Positions 1-8,462 of a DNA stretch of 64,000 bases are shown piece by piece (position 1 is the first letter of the stretch; every line of letters starts with the position of its first letter). The DNA lies in NCBI RefSeq assembly GCF_024362805.1, contig NZ_CP093299.1, forward strand, positions 558,001-622,000, in the 5' to 3' direction. Under the pieces are notes generated by a model, which was not told where the DNA came from, did not search any database, and saw only the letters and a program-made list of their open reading frames with translations. Origin of the DNA: Salipaludibacillus sp. LMS25. GTDB taxonomy: Bacteria; Bacillota; Bacilli; Bacillales; Salisediminibacteriaceae. The translations under genes and the position numbers were made by a program.

Positions 1-192
1 TTTTGCACGATTGGATAAGCTGATAAACGTGTCATCTGTACGGGTAAGGCGAACTTCCACACCGTCATACTCTTCTAATTTTTCAGCAAGTCTTTTAGCT
101 ATTTTTAATACTAGTTCTTTCTCTTGTAGTCCATTTCCTACAGCGCCTGGGTCAGAACCACCGTGACCAGGATCAATGAAAATTTTAATCAT
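1..192 (-). CDS. N-acetylmuramoyl-L-alanine amidase (prophage endolysin), N-terminal part
   Basis: The 64 visible residues begin MIKIFIDPGHGGSDPGAVGN, the N-terminal signature of zinc-dependent Amidase_3 enzymes (CwlC/LytC type), which cut the bond between muramic acid and L-alanine in peptidoglycan. His10 in DPGHGG and a Glu near residue 24 are the first two zinc ligands; the rest runs off the left edge. There is no signal peptide, as expected for an endolysin released through a holin. The gene follows the holin, but an IS element now separates its ATG from the ribosome binding site it would have used at the end of the holin gene. Expression in the present state is therefore doubtful. Confidence 0.85.
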   Translation of the reverse strand, partial: MIKIFIDPGHGGSDPGAVGNGLQEKELVLKIAKRLAEKLEEYDGVEVRLTRTDDTFISLSNRAK

Positions 193-197
193 AATTA

Positions 198-1849
198 GGG
201 GTTGCTTAACAACATCCCTTTTAATGAGTTTTCATCTGACAGTCTCGTTTATCTGACGTGAGTGATCCGATCGTTGTCATAAGCAAGAAAAAATGAAGAG
301 CCCTTAAGGCCTTCGACAAGTTAAGATTTAACACTTGCAGGGCGATAATAGATTCACTTGTCTCTTTTAGACGTGCTCGAATAAGCCCTAAACCATAAGT
401 GCGTTTGGCTTCTCCGAATTTGCCCTCAATGGCATTTCGCTCACGTGCATCCTGGTAGGCGACTCGTTTTTGTTCTTTATTTTCTTTTTTCGAGGGTCTT
501 CCTAGCTTTGGACCGCTAAGGCGAATCCCTTCTCGCTTGCAATAAGCACGATTTTCACGTGTCAGATAAATCCGATCTGCTAAAACAGCTTCTGGATAAT
601 ACCCAAAGCGGTTTTTGTACGACGCTATCGCTCTTTTCAAATCTGTCCCTTCGTGGTAGGCATCCCACCTTACGTTATCTAGGAATGCCCAGCCATCCCT
701 CATAACGAGTGACAGTTTCGCACCAAATTCAACGTTTGTGTGTGCTTTTCCTCGAACAATCGGTCGTACATGCGGTTGTGAGATACTCACGATTCTGTCA
801 TCAATTCGATGAGATTTTGACGTGTACATCTGCTTTTGTTGTCGGTAAACGGCTTGAATCACTAAGAGATCACGATACTGACGACGACTTAAAGCTGAAA
901 GCCCAACCTGATCTACCAAGTTTGTCACATGCTTTAGATCACGTTTGACGTAGTTGAGTTGCTTTCTAATTCCCTTTCTCAGCTTACGTTTGGACGGCTT
1001 CTTCTGCTTAGTCAAACTCACATACTCTTTACGGGCTTTTTGACGGTATGTTCTTGGTTTCTTTTGACTACCACCAAGGGAGTCATGAAGGGTATCAATC
1101 ATGCCTTCTAATTTTTCACGGCTCTTGTTCAAAAGAGTCACGTCAGTCGGATAGGTGATATCAGCTGGGGCACATGTCGCATCAATGAGCAGCTTTCCTT
1201 GATGATAACGTGGTTCCTCAGACTTATCCGGCTGATCTGGTTTAGATACGGAGGACTTTGAAGCACCACCTGAGCCATGATGAGAGTCGTCATCATCAGA
1301 ATCAGCCTCTTTAGAAGAGCCACGGGCTTCTTCTACCACCCATTCATTTACTTGGTTCAAGATGTCACGGGTAATACGCTTTCTAAAATGAGTCATCGAG
1401 GAGGCATGAAAGGGTGGGTCTTCTTGATAGTCTGGCAAGCCTAGAAAGTACTGAAGATACGGATTCTCAGTCACCTGCTCCACCGTTTCACGGTCACTCG
1501 TCCCTAACCTTTCTTTAATGATAAGGGCACCAAGAGCCAGCCGAACCGAGTAAGCGTGCGCACCTTGAGTGAGGTCTTTCAAGTGATGTTTATACTGGTC
1601 TTCTACTTTCCACCATGGAATAAGGTTCGCCAGTTTTACCCACCGGTTATGTTTATTTAACTTGCCGCCAAATGGCAGAAAAAAATCGTCAGGTAACAAC
1701 ATGTGATGTTCTGAATGATTGTACATGTTTTCTCGACCTCCACATGCAAGGTTTTTTTATAACAGTCTACGTTTTTCCTTGCACCTTACTTCGACATAAA
1801 TGCCCAGAATCCTTGTGAAATCTTACTTTTAAAGTTATTCAGCAGTGCC
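198..1849 (-). mobile_element. IS5-like insertion sequence with probable 6-bp target duplication
   Basis: A 1652-bp element holds one transposase gene. The ends are imperfect inverted repeats: GGGGTTGCTTAACAAC at the left and GGCACTGCTGAATAAC read inward from the right, 11 of 16 matching. TAATTA flanks it on both sides (192-197 and 1850-1855), a probable target duplication. Removing one copy restores a plausible holin-amidase junction. The boundaries were set by eye from the repeat and duplication. The family assignment (IS5/IS1182-like) rests on the transposase. Confidence 0.75.
221..1726 (-). CDS. IS5/IS1182-type DDE transposase
   Basis: This 501-aa protein has the DUF772-like N-terminal region and a DDE catalytic domain. 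The acidic residues appear in LLIDATCAPADITYPTD (about residue 182), VLADRIYLTREN (about 386) and RNAIEGKFGEAKRTYGL (about 437). A low-complexity Ser/Asp/Lys segment (about residues 135-172) lies just before the first catalytic Asp. The frame is intact and has a good ribosome site (GGAGG) before ATG at 1726, so the element may still be active. Family-level naming between IS5 and IS1182 is uncertain without a search. Confidence 0.9.
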   Translation of the reverse strand: MYNHSEHHMLLPDDFFLPFGGKLNKHNRWVKLANLIPWWKVEDQYKHHLKDLTQGAHAYSVRLALGALIIKERLGTSDRETVEQVTENPYLQYFLGLPDYQEDPPFHASSMTHFRKRITRDILNQVNEWVVEEARGSSKEADSDDDDSHHGSGGASKSSVSKPDQPDKSEEPRYHQGKLLIDATCAPADITYPTDVTLLNKSREKLEGMIDTLHDSLGGSQKKPRTYRQKARKEYVSLTKQKKPSKRKLRKGIRKQLNYVKRDLKHVTNLVDQVGLSALSRRQYRDLLVIQAVYRQQKQMYTSKSHRIDDRIVSISQPHVRPIVRGKAHTNVEFGAKLSLVMRDGWAFLDNVRWDAYHEGTDLKRAIASYKNRFGYYPEAVLADRIYLTRENRAYCKREGIRLSGPKLGRPSKKENKEQKRVAYQDARERNAIEGKFGEAKRTYGLGLIRARLKETSESIIALQVLNLNLSKALRALHFFLLMTTIGSLTSDKRDCQMKTH

Positions 1850-1852
1850 TAA

Positions 1853-2254
1853 TTACTCATCTCCTTTTAGTATGGTTATCGCTTGTTTTAATTGTTTTGG
1901 TATAGGTAGACCCATCCTACCTACGTTTTCTGTAATGCTAATTAGCTCGTTGACGATATAAAAGACGAGAGCCGCCATAAAGATTAAAGCCTCAGACTCG
2001 ACCCCCACCTCTAGTAAAAAGGTATCGACTAAATGAGCTACCGCCACCACCACAAAAATAAAAATCTTACGAGCTATCCCCGTAAGACCTACACGGCTTT
2101 GGATGCCGCCCTCCATACCAGCCGCCACAAGCCCTGATATATAATCAATAACTACTAACGTAAGTAAGATTGACAGCAATATTGTCCACTCTCCATATAA
2201 AAAAGATACAGCAGCTGCAAGGACAGCCGCTGACCATTTAATTAATGTTTCCAT
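1853..2254 (-). CDS. Phage holin (toxin secretion/phage lysis family)
   Basis: A 133-aa membrane protein with about four hydrophobic segments and the motif region VVIDYISGLVAAGMEGGIQS, typical of the Bacillus phage holin_4_1 family. It would form the inner-membrane lesion that lets the endolysin reach the cell wall. It precedes the amidase gene on the minus strand, the usual lysis-cassette order. Its last codons carry AAAAGGAG, which before the IS insertion would have been the ribosome binding site of the amidase. Its stop codon lies in the right-hand TAATTA duplication. Confidence 0.88.
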   Translation of the reverse strand: METLIKWSAAVLAAAVSFLYGEWTILLSILLTLVVIDYISGLVAAGMEGGIQSRVGLTGIARKIFIFVVVAVAHLVDTFLLEVGVESEALIFMAALVFYIVNELISITENVGRMGLPIPKQLKQAITILKGDE

Positions 2255-2440
2255 TTTAAAATTCTCCTTTTAAATGTTTTTAATATGACATAAAAAATAA
2301 CCCTACAACCCTACCTATTCGGCAGTGTCTTTGTTAAGTTTCTTAGTATCCAATTTTTTTAGTAATATGTCTCTTCAGAATGATATTCATAATTTAGCTA
2401 AACTTTGATATAATCTCCCTCATTAGGAGGTTATTTTAAA

Positions 2441-3403
2441 ATGAAAAAATATTTACTACATTTTACATGTATTTTAGGTTTATTGGTATTAGTATTTATA
2501 GCGTATAGATACTTACAAACTGGCGATGTTGTTGCTTGGGCCGAAGAGGCACAGCATGTACAAATACCATCTAGCGCAGACAATACAACACAAGATGCTT
2601 ACTTTATATCTTCCACCCAAGTTAATCCATTAGTCGTCAGTTTACACCAGTGGAGTTATACATTCGAACACCTCGATCCGATATCTGATTACGCATTAGA
2701 GCATGACTGGAATTACATACGTCCTAACTTTCGCGGTACTAACAATCACCCTCAAGCGTGCGGTAGTCCTCTAGTAATCAGCGATATTGATGATGCGATA
2801 CAATACGCAATTGAACATGGTAATGTTGATGCAGAACAAATACACATTATAGGTGCAAGTGGCGGCGGTTATGCCAGTTTGCAACACCTAATGACATCAG
2901 ATTTCACGCCTGCTTCTTACTCAGCTTGGGTTCCGATCACAGATTTAGCCGCTTGGTATGGAGAGAGCAAAATAAGAGAAAACAAATACTTTGAAGATAT
3001 ACTACAATGTACCGACTCCGTAGATTCACTCAACCTAGAAGAAGCTAAGAAACGCTCTCCACTACACCAAGATACTCCTATTGATAAAATCAAAGATACA
3101 AGAATTAACATATTTGCGGGTATTAATGACGGTTACGACGGTTCTGTACCTATTAGTCACTCAATCGACTTTTACAATAAAATTGTTAATGACATGGGTT
3201 TTGATGAAGAGTATCAAGTATCCGGCGAAAAGGCACATGAAATGCTTTATACGCAACAATCAACGGAACCAACAAATAAAACAATAGGTGATCGAGATAT
3301 CTTATACGAAAAACAAACCTATAATATCTCGCTTAAGATTTTTGACGGAGATCACGAAATATTGAAAGAAGAAGCGTTTAATCTGCTTCTTAATATGCAA
3401 TAA
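2441..3403 (+). CDS. Membrane-anchored or secreted alpha/beta hydrolase, prophage cargo
   Basis: A 320-aa protein with an N-terminal hydrophobic segment (about residues 5-22) that could be a signal peptide or anchor. A serine-hydrolase fold of the prolyl oligopeptidase/esterase type follows. The nucleophile elbow is GASGGG (about residue 140), and AGINDGYDGS and DGDHEI supply the likely Asp and His. The substrate cannot be told. It lies within the prophage on the strand opposite to the late genes, has its own ribosome site (AGGAGG) and ends in a bidirectional terminator shared with the tail spike gene. That layout is typical of lysogenic-conversion cargo. Confidence 0.75.
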   Translation: MKKYLLHFTCILGLLVLVFIAYRYLQTGDVVAWAEEAQHVQIPSSADNTTQDAYFISSTQVNPLVVSLHQWSYTFEHLDPISDYALEHDWNYIRPNFRGTNNHPQACGSPLVISDIDDAIQYAIEHGNVDAEQIHIIGASGGGYASLQHLMTSDFTPASYSAWVPITDLAAWYGESKIRENKYFEDILQCTDSVDSLNLEEAKKRSPLHQDTPIDKIKDTRINIFAGINDGYDGSVPISHSIDFYNKIVNDMGFDEEYQVSGEKAHEMLYTQQSTEPTNKTIGDRDILYEKQTYNISLKIFDGDHEILKEEAFNLLLNMQ

Positions 3404-3430
3404 CCGTACTATAGACAGTGCGGTTATTGC
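3397..3430. terminator. Bidirectional hairpin between hydrolase and tail spike
   Basis: A 14-bp inverted repeat (GCAATAACCGTACT and its near-perfect complement, one mismatch) has a 6-nt loop. It overlaps the stop codons of both convergent genes. There is no clear T run, so termination is inferred from position and stem strength. Confidence 0.6.
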
Positions 3431-5097
3431 GCGCTGTATTCTTGAATGTTTCCTTCCGCGTTATCGTAAAATGATAGTCGTTGGCGAATAATTGCATCAT
3501 CTCTTGTTTTTATTGTCTCTGCGTTGCACTTATATAGCCACATTTTAGTATTGTGCCAAGCGACAAAATCACCCGCGTTTTCTTCGTCATGCGGAACGCT
3601 ATTAAACGAAGTACATCCCACATTCCAACTCATCGTATCTTCGATGTCATGCACGTTTCTTCCTTGATTTTCATGATATATTCCGTTGACTCTTATTATT
3701 GATATCCCATCATGCACAGTCGATCCATTGTCGATGTTTGTATCCCTCTCTAAGCCATTAAACCTACCCACACAATCGACTTCTACCGCTATCCCCCCTA
3801 GATAATCATCGTCGTGATAATTAAATCCATCTTGATAATTATATTCTGCCAAACAAGAGTCGCAATAAGAAAACACATTCCCTCTTACATTTAGCCCGTT
3901 GGACGTCTCGCTATAACTAAATTCACAATTTTTAAAACCAATGAAAATCCTCTTACTTGACTCATTTGATGTGACATTTGCACCACCTTCAAAAATCCAA
4001 TTTTCAAAGTAGTAGCTTATGTCTCCACTAATATCTTGGTCGCGGATAAACAAGGGATTGCCTGTTCCTGGTGTAATCATAACCGCCCTATCTGGTTGCC
4101 TCCCATCAAATGTATGAATATAAAGACGGTTTCTGGAGCTATCATAAAAAAAGGTATTTGCAGTTGCAATACAATCTGATATACTATCTGATTTACCTAG
4201 TCTAACTGGCATTTTAGGAGTGTTCATATTTCTGTTATTTGCATCTGCTACATATTGCATATTGGCGATATTGGCAGATGTTGAAAAACAGCCCCCTCCT
4301 TCATTAGTCCACGTTCTGTACGTTGCGTCATATCCATAAAAAAAGATCGACTTTCCCCCGTCGGAAATGATTTTCATATTTGTATTTTTTGGACGTCGAA
4401 ACCCTTCACTGACATGACCGTACACACCAGTTCTGACTTCCAGCACATCACAATCACTTTCGTTATTCGCTCTCCCAAGAGTCTGCCAAGCACTTTCCCA
4501 AGAAGTCCCGTCGTTTGAATCATTACCTCCAACAGGGTCTACATAATAAGTTTTTAGTGACGCCTCAAAAGGAAAAATATCTAATATTTCATGAGACAGC
4601 CCGAACGTCCCATTACCTCTGTCGTATATTTTTAAATCAAAGGGAAAAACAAAACCCTCTGGCGCACTCATTAAAATAGGCGTCCGCATAAGTCTGTTAT
4701 AATTACTCAAATTAATTGTCTCTCCCCCTAGATTCGTTATTTCTTTTTGATTTTGTACCAACTGTTCATTAGTATCATCTTTAAATTGTGTCCATTCTGG
4801 TTGCAAATTCGATATTTTATCATCTAGTCTTTGCTCAAAATTTTGATTTATTGCAGCAGTATCAAAAGATACATCTAAAAGATTTTGAGTGATTTCATAC
4901 GCTTCTTCTGATTTTTCTTTTGCCTGTCTAGATGTAATACTGCTAATTTCGGCAGTACGTGCCATAGCCTCACGAGTGTCTCCACCATACTGTTTTTCAC
5001 GTACCTGTTTGGTGTAGTTCGCAACCTTAGGATTCACCTTACTTTTGTCATAATCAGGTTTTTCTGGGGAAATCGGACTTGGATCTCTATAAGTCAT
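3424..5097 (-). CDS. Phage tail spike / receptor-binding protein with beta-helix domain
   Basis: 557 aa. Residues 1-120 are hydrophilic and partly helical (coiled-coil-like QTRQAKEKSEEAYEI region), as in siphophage fibre attachment domains. From about residue 185 the sequence YYVDPVGGNDSNDGTSWESA starts a right-handed beta-helix of the pectate-lyase type common in tail spikes. The protein would bind or digest a surface polymer, but the substrate is unknown. It lies downstream of the Tal-like tail gene and upstream of the holin, as in siphophage late operons. No frameshift is visible. Confidence 0.75.
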   Translation of the reverse strand: MTYRDPSPISPEKPDYDKSKVNPKVANYTKQVREKQYGGDTREAMARTAEISSITSRQAKEKSEEAYEITQNLLDVSFDTAAINQNFEQRLDDKISNLQPEWTQFKDDTNEQLVQNQKEITNLGGETINLSNYNRLMRTPILMSAPEGFVFPFDLKIYDRGNGTFGLSHEILDIFPFEASLKTYYVDPVGGNDSNDGTSWESAWQTLGRANNESDCDVLEVRTGVYGHVSEGFRRPKNTNMKIISDGGKSIFFYGYDATYRTWTNEGGGCFSTSANIANMQYVADANNRNMNTPKMPVRLGKSDSISDCIATANTFFYDSSRNRLYIHTFDGRQPDRAVMITPGTGNPLFIRDQDISGDISYYFENWIFEGGANVTSNESSKRIFIGFKNCEFSYSETSNGLNVRGNVFSYCDSCLAEYNYQDGFNYHDDDYLGGIAVEVDCVGRFNGLERDTNIDNGSTVHDGISIIRVNGIYHENQGRNVHDIEDTMSWNVGCTSFNSVPHDEENAGDFVAWHNTKMWLYKCNAETIKTRDDAIIRQRLSFYDNAEGNIQEYSAQ

Positions 5098-5115
5098 TTA
5101 ACATCCCTCTTTTCT

Positions 5116-5193
5116 TTACTTCTCAATCGTGTTTTCAATTCTTTCAGCTTCATCAGCTAATTGGCGAGCTCGTGAATTAGTCTTTGTTTTCAT
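5116..5193 (-). CDS. Small phage ORF between tail genes (25 aa)
   Basis: The reading frame MKTKTNSRARQLADEAERIE and five further residues has GGAGG nine bases before its ATG and overlaps the end of the Tal-like gene. It is predicted to be one charged amphipathic helix. Siphophage operons often hold a small XkdX-like gene here, but this one is shorter and not recognisably XkdX. It may be real or a truncated remnant. Confidence 0.45.
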   Translation of the reverse strand: MKTKTNSRARQLADEAERIENTIEK

Positions 5194-6712
5194 TTTTAAG
5201 CGCCTCCACATCTGCATACAGTTGATCTAAATCAATCTGTTGCGTCACTGTGATAAGACCAACTTTTGAGTTAACCTGGTTAAGGTTTACATTGTTTGAA
5301 ACATTAATGTGATTTATTTTCGCTTTATCTCCTGCACTCATTAATCCGTCTTCTTCTGACGTTGCAAGTTCATAGATAGGTATATCATCAACGACATCGG
5401 TTAAATTATTTACAGCACTGTTTAAGCTTTCGATTGCATCTTGCAAAGCTGGTATGTCCTCAACATCAATGTTGTCAACCATATCTTTTACATTTTCAAT
5501 CTGCTGTGTGACATCTGTTTTTAAGTTGCTGATCGTCTGCGCTTGACGATTTACCATCTGCTCAAGGTCAACGACTTTCCTTGCTGATCGGTTAGCATCA
5601 CGTTGATAATCATTCAACGTCTTAAATTTGTCCCCAATTTTCAATGAGGCGTCTTCTGGGCTGTTTATATTAGTCGTTTTTCCGATGATTCTTAGTCTCT
5701 CATCCATCCCCATGATTGGATTATTTACGGGGTGGGAGTTCCCAACGTCAAAATAATCAATGTCTAAACCTATTAAAAACAAGTCTAATGCGCTAATCTC
5801 ATATTGATTGAGCGATACCTTTTGATTTGCTAACCAATTTACTCCCCTAGAGAGTAAATTGCTGACTTCGTTGACGTCGTCCCAGGTGACACTACCGCCT
5901 TTAATACCGAAAACCTCAATAAGTGCCTCATCATCAAGATAAGGCACTCCATCATTAACCGATTCAATTGTTAATCTCGCTTGTGAGGCATCTGTTGCAT
6001 CCTCATCATCACTTTCTATACGAGTGCCTAAAGGGGTTAACCTCGTAATAATCTCAGTCGGATCGACATCTTGACTCATACTTCTAAGGTTTTTCGCAAG
6101 TTTAATTTCAGTTTGCTTATCATCGCCAACTCTTTCTAGCAAATCGAGATAACGCACACCATTTTCTTTTCGTACATGCAGTTCTCCACCTATCCGTTCG
6201 ATCAACTTACCCTCGATTGCTTCAAACGTATCCTCTTCTGCAGACAAATAGATATAAAGATTATCAGTAGAGTTTGTGACATCGACGACTCCAACTTCAA
6301 AGCGTTTGTATTCCTCCACTTGTCCATTATGATAATTTAGAATCTGTGAAAATAATTCGAGGGGCGTGCCACGGAACTCGTCATGATGTTGCTGAGAATC
6401 ATGGAAATACGCAAGTTCTCCCTCACATTTATATGTGTACGTAACCAATCCATCAGTGGTCATTTGATTCCTCAATCCTAATACACGCCCTTCAAATTCA
6501 TAGAGTCCTGTTTTGGTATTTTGTACTTTAACAATCGTTTTCAATGGATTTAGCCGACCATAAGCAGGATTATTTTGAAAAAATGACATATTAAAAGAAT
6601 CGATCATGTTAATTTCTTTTCGAATTGACCCTTGCTCTAATTTAAGATTATTGACGTTTGGATTATGAATTTCCGTTTCCTCACCGCCATTTATGATTGT
6701 AACCTTATACAT
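5177..6712 (-). CDS. Tail-associated protein (prophage endopeptidase tail, Tal-like)
   Basis: 511 aa. The N-terminal two thirds match the Prophage_tail / phage minor structural protein family, seen in the opening MYKVTIINGGEETEI and in the segment LYIYLSAEEDTFEAIEGKL. These proteins form the hub at the tail tip and open the wall during infection. The last 130 residues are heptad-rich and probably coiled coil. The ATG overlaps the stop of the preceding chimeric ORF (TAATG), so they are translationally coupled. No catalytic endopeptidase motif was identified. Confidence 0.8.
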   Translation of the reverse strand: MYKVTIINGGEETEIHNPNVNNLKLEQGSIRKEINMIDSFNMSFFQNNPAYGRLNPLKTIVKVQNTKTGLYEFEGRVLGLRNQMTTDGLVTYTYKCEGELAYFHDSQQHHDEFRGTPLELFSQILNYHNGQVEEYKRFEVGVVDVTNSTDNLYIYLSAEEDTFEAIEGKLIERIGGELHVRKENGVRYLDLLERVGDDKQTEIKLAKNLRSMSQDVDPTEIITRLTPLGTRIESDDEDATDASQARLTIESVNDGVPYLDDEALIEVFGIKGGSVTWDDVNEVSNLLSRGVNWLANQKVSLNQYEISALDLFLIGLDIDYFDVGNSHPVNNPIMGMDERLRIIGKTTNINSPEDASLKIGDKFKTLNDYQRDANRSARKVVDLEQMVNRQAQTISNLKTDVTQQIENVKDMVDNIDVEDIPALQDAIESLNSAVNNLTDVVDDIPIYELATSEEDGLMSAGDKAKINHINVSNNVNLNQVNSKVGLITVTQQIDLDQLYADVEALKNENKD

Positions 6713-7674
6713 TAGATCAGCTCCTTGTAAAATTCAAAGGATATGGAGCCGTTACCATTTATGATTAGATCATTTTCACCGGGGTGTAATACAAAATCCA
6801 TGCTATTACTTTCATTTGGTGGGATGCCTACTTTATGATATTTCATCCCTTCTTCCAGCAGCATTAGACGATGACTTTTACCAAGACCGGCATAAGTTTC
6901 ATTCAAAGAATTTCTTAAATTCTTAGCCCCAGTTTCAGACAATGTACCTGGATGTTCTGCCACACCACCGATGTTCGCACCGTTCTGGAAGAATGTTGAG
7001 CCAAATTCCTCCGTTGCAAGTCCAAGTCCAACAGCTTCTCGCGCATATCCTATCGGAGATAACCCATCTATGCCGTTGAGACTGAGTCCAGGAATGTGCA
7101 AAACTTGTTCTTTGTAAAGTAATTTAGTCTTACCGTTTGTTAATGTCACTCTGTATCGGCGTCTGCCTTGATTATCCTTCACACGTTTAATTCGATTAGG
7201 AGGAATTGGCCATAAATACTTTGCTTTCCCGCCGCCATCATACTCGATTTCTGCATAAGCATTTCCCCACAGCAAAAGGTGAGCTTGCATCGTTTCCCTA
7301 AATGAAAAAGCTGTCATTTCTCCATTAGGTTCATATTGCAACATGTTGTATAGGTGATGGTCACGCGCCTTTTCCTTCCCCTTTTCAAGTCTTTTGTATA
7401 CTGGAAATGGGAGGGTCGCAACCCCTTCTGATATGACTCTAACGCACGCGAATACAGCTGTCAGCTTCAAGGCACTCTCTTCACTGACTCGCACTCCTGT
7501 TTTTGTTTTTATCTGACCACCTAACATTTGTGATAGCCAAGAATCAGATTGTTTTAAATCGGAGGACTGACAAGGAAAGACTTTAATTTTGTAACCAGTA
7601 CAGTAAATATTGATAAAACCTGGGGATACAACAACAAAATGCAAGATGGATTTGGACCTACTAAAAACCCTCAA
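6712..7674 (-). pseudogene. Portal protein fragment fused to the C-terminus of a distal tail protein
   Basis: Residues about 45-288 match HK97-type phage portals (ALKLTAVFACVRVISEGVAT near the start; LEEGMKYHKVGIPP near residue 280). The remaining 31 residues (MDFVLHPGENDLIINGNGSI onward) look like the end of an SPP1-type Dit tail protein. The reading frame crosses the join near 6805. The first 40 residues are an antisense reading of the integrase fragment, so the true portal N-terminus is lost. The gene is a product of two deletions and cannot encode a working portal. Confidence 0.75.
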
Positions 7675-8040
7675 TCTGTTCGGAAAATAAAAATAAATAA
7701 AAAAGTAATGAAAATGTTTGCAGATTGGTTTAATAAGACACCTCAGAATTTCCTCGCACTCGTTTTTTACAGTCCTGCATCTAAATATAAGGTGTTAAGT
7801 AATACAAGCGCTGGGAAGGTCCTTAAAAAGCTCTGTGATGATTTAAATATACAAGTAATATCTCCGCATGGATTAAGGCATACAAAAGCAAGCGTCATGC
7901 TCTACAGAGGAATTTCGATCTATTATGTATCAGAGTACCTTGGACATGCTGATATTGAGACAACCATGAGAGACTATTCCCACATTATAAAAGAGCTCCG
8001 TAAAAAAGATGAAGAGTTAATGTTAAAAGAGCTTGTGTAA
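7561..8040 (+). pseudogene. Tyrosine recombinase (phage integrase) C-terminal fragment
   Basis: An open frame from about 7561 reads LTRKDFNFVTSTVNIDKTWG and continues through an ATG at 7639 to HGLRHTKASVMLYRGISIYY. The HxLRH box, the later GHADIETT segment and the Tyr in MRDYSHI are the catalytic-domain signatures of ICE/phage integrases. The first catalytic Arg and the N-terminal SAM-like domain are missing. The 5' end runs directly into portal sequence read on the other strand. The fragment points toward tRNA-Arg. It is very unlikely to be active. Confidence 0.85.
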
Positions 8041-8174
8041 AATTTGTGTAAAAAAATTTTAAAACATATGATAAGTGCATGCAACTCCACAAAAATAAAA
8101 ACACTCACAAACGTTGATATATCAACATTTATAAGCGATAATGGATTTTTTTAATTCAACTAAATTTAACTAAA

Positions 8175-8251
<77 letters not shown>

Positions 8252-8388
8252 ATTGTTTTATACTCAATTAAGTTAACCTGTTTCTTCTTGTCCTAGTTGT
8301 CTCAATGACGTGTATGTGTCGAAACAGCTTTAGGCGTTTCAGCGAAGTTTTGCTCGTAGCTGAGCTACTGTTGCTGATAAAATTTGAT

Positions 8389-8462
8389 TGGAGCGGGTGA
8401 AGGGAATCGAACCCTCGTCATCAGCTTGGAAGGCTGAGGTTTTACCACTAAACTACACCCGC
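8389..8462 (-). tRNA. tRNA-Gly (anticodon TCC)
   Basis: A 74-nt cloverleaf with GCGGGTG acceptor strand, T-arm GTTCGATTC, anticodon loop CTTCCAA and encoded CCA. Its 5' half is repeated five times in the array immediately upstream of it. Confidence 0.97.

Larger units (their letters stand above)
1..8174. mobile_element. Decayed prophage remnant next to tRNA-Arg
   Basis: The block contains an integrase C-terminal fragment, a portal fragment, tail genes, a spike, a holin and an endolysin in typical siphophage late-gene order on the minus strand. The integrase fragment points toward tRNA-Arg and lies 134 bp from the 3' end of that gene, the usual arrangement for integration into a tRNA 3' end. 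Capsid, terminase, replication and repressor genes are missing, and at least two deletion junctions are visible. The other end lies outside the window, so the full extent is unknown and no att core could be confirmed. Confidence 0.85.

Noticed and set aside
7639..8040. Complete small integrase gene starting at ATG 7639
   Set aside because: Integrase similarity continues upstream of this ATG in the same frame, so the ORF is the tail of a truncated gene.
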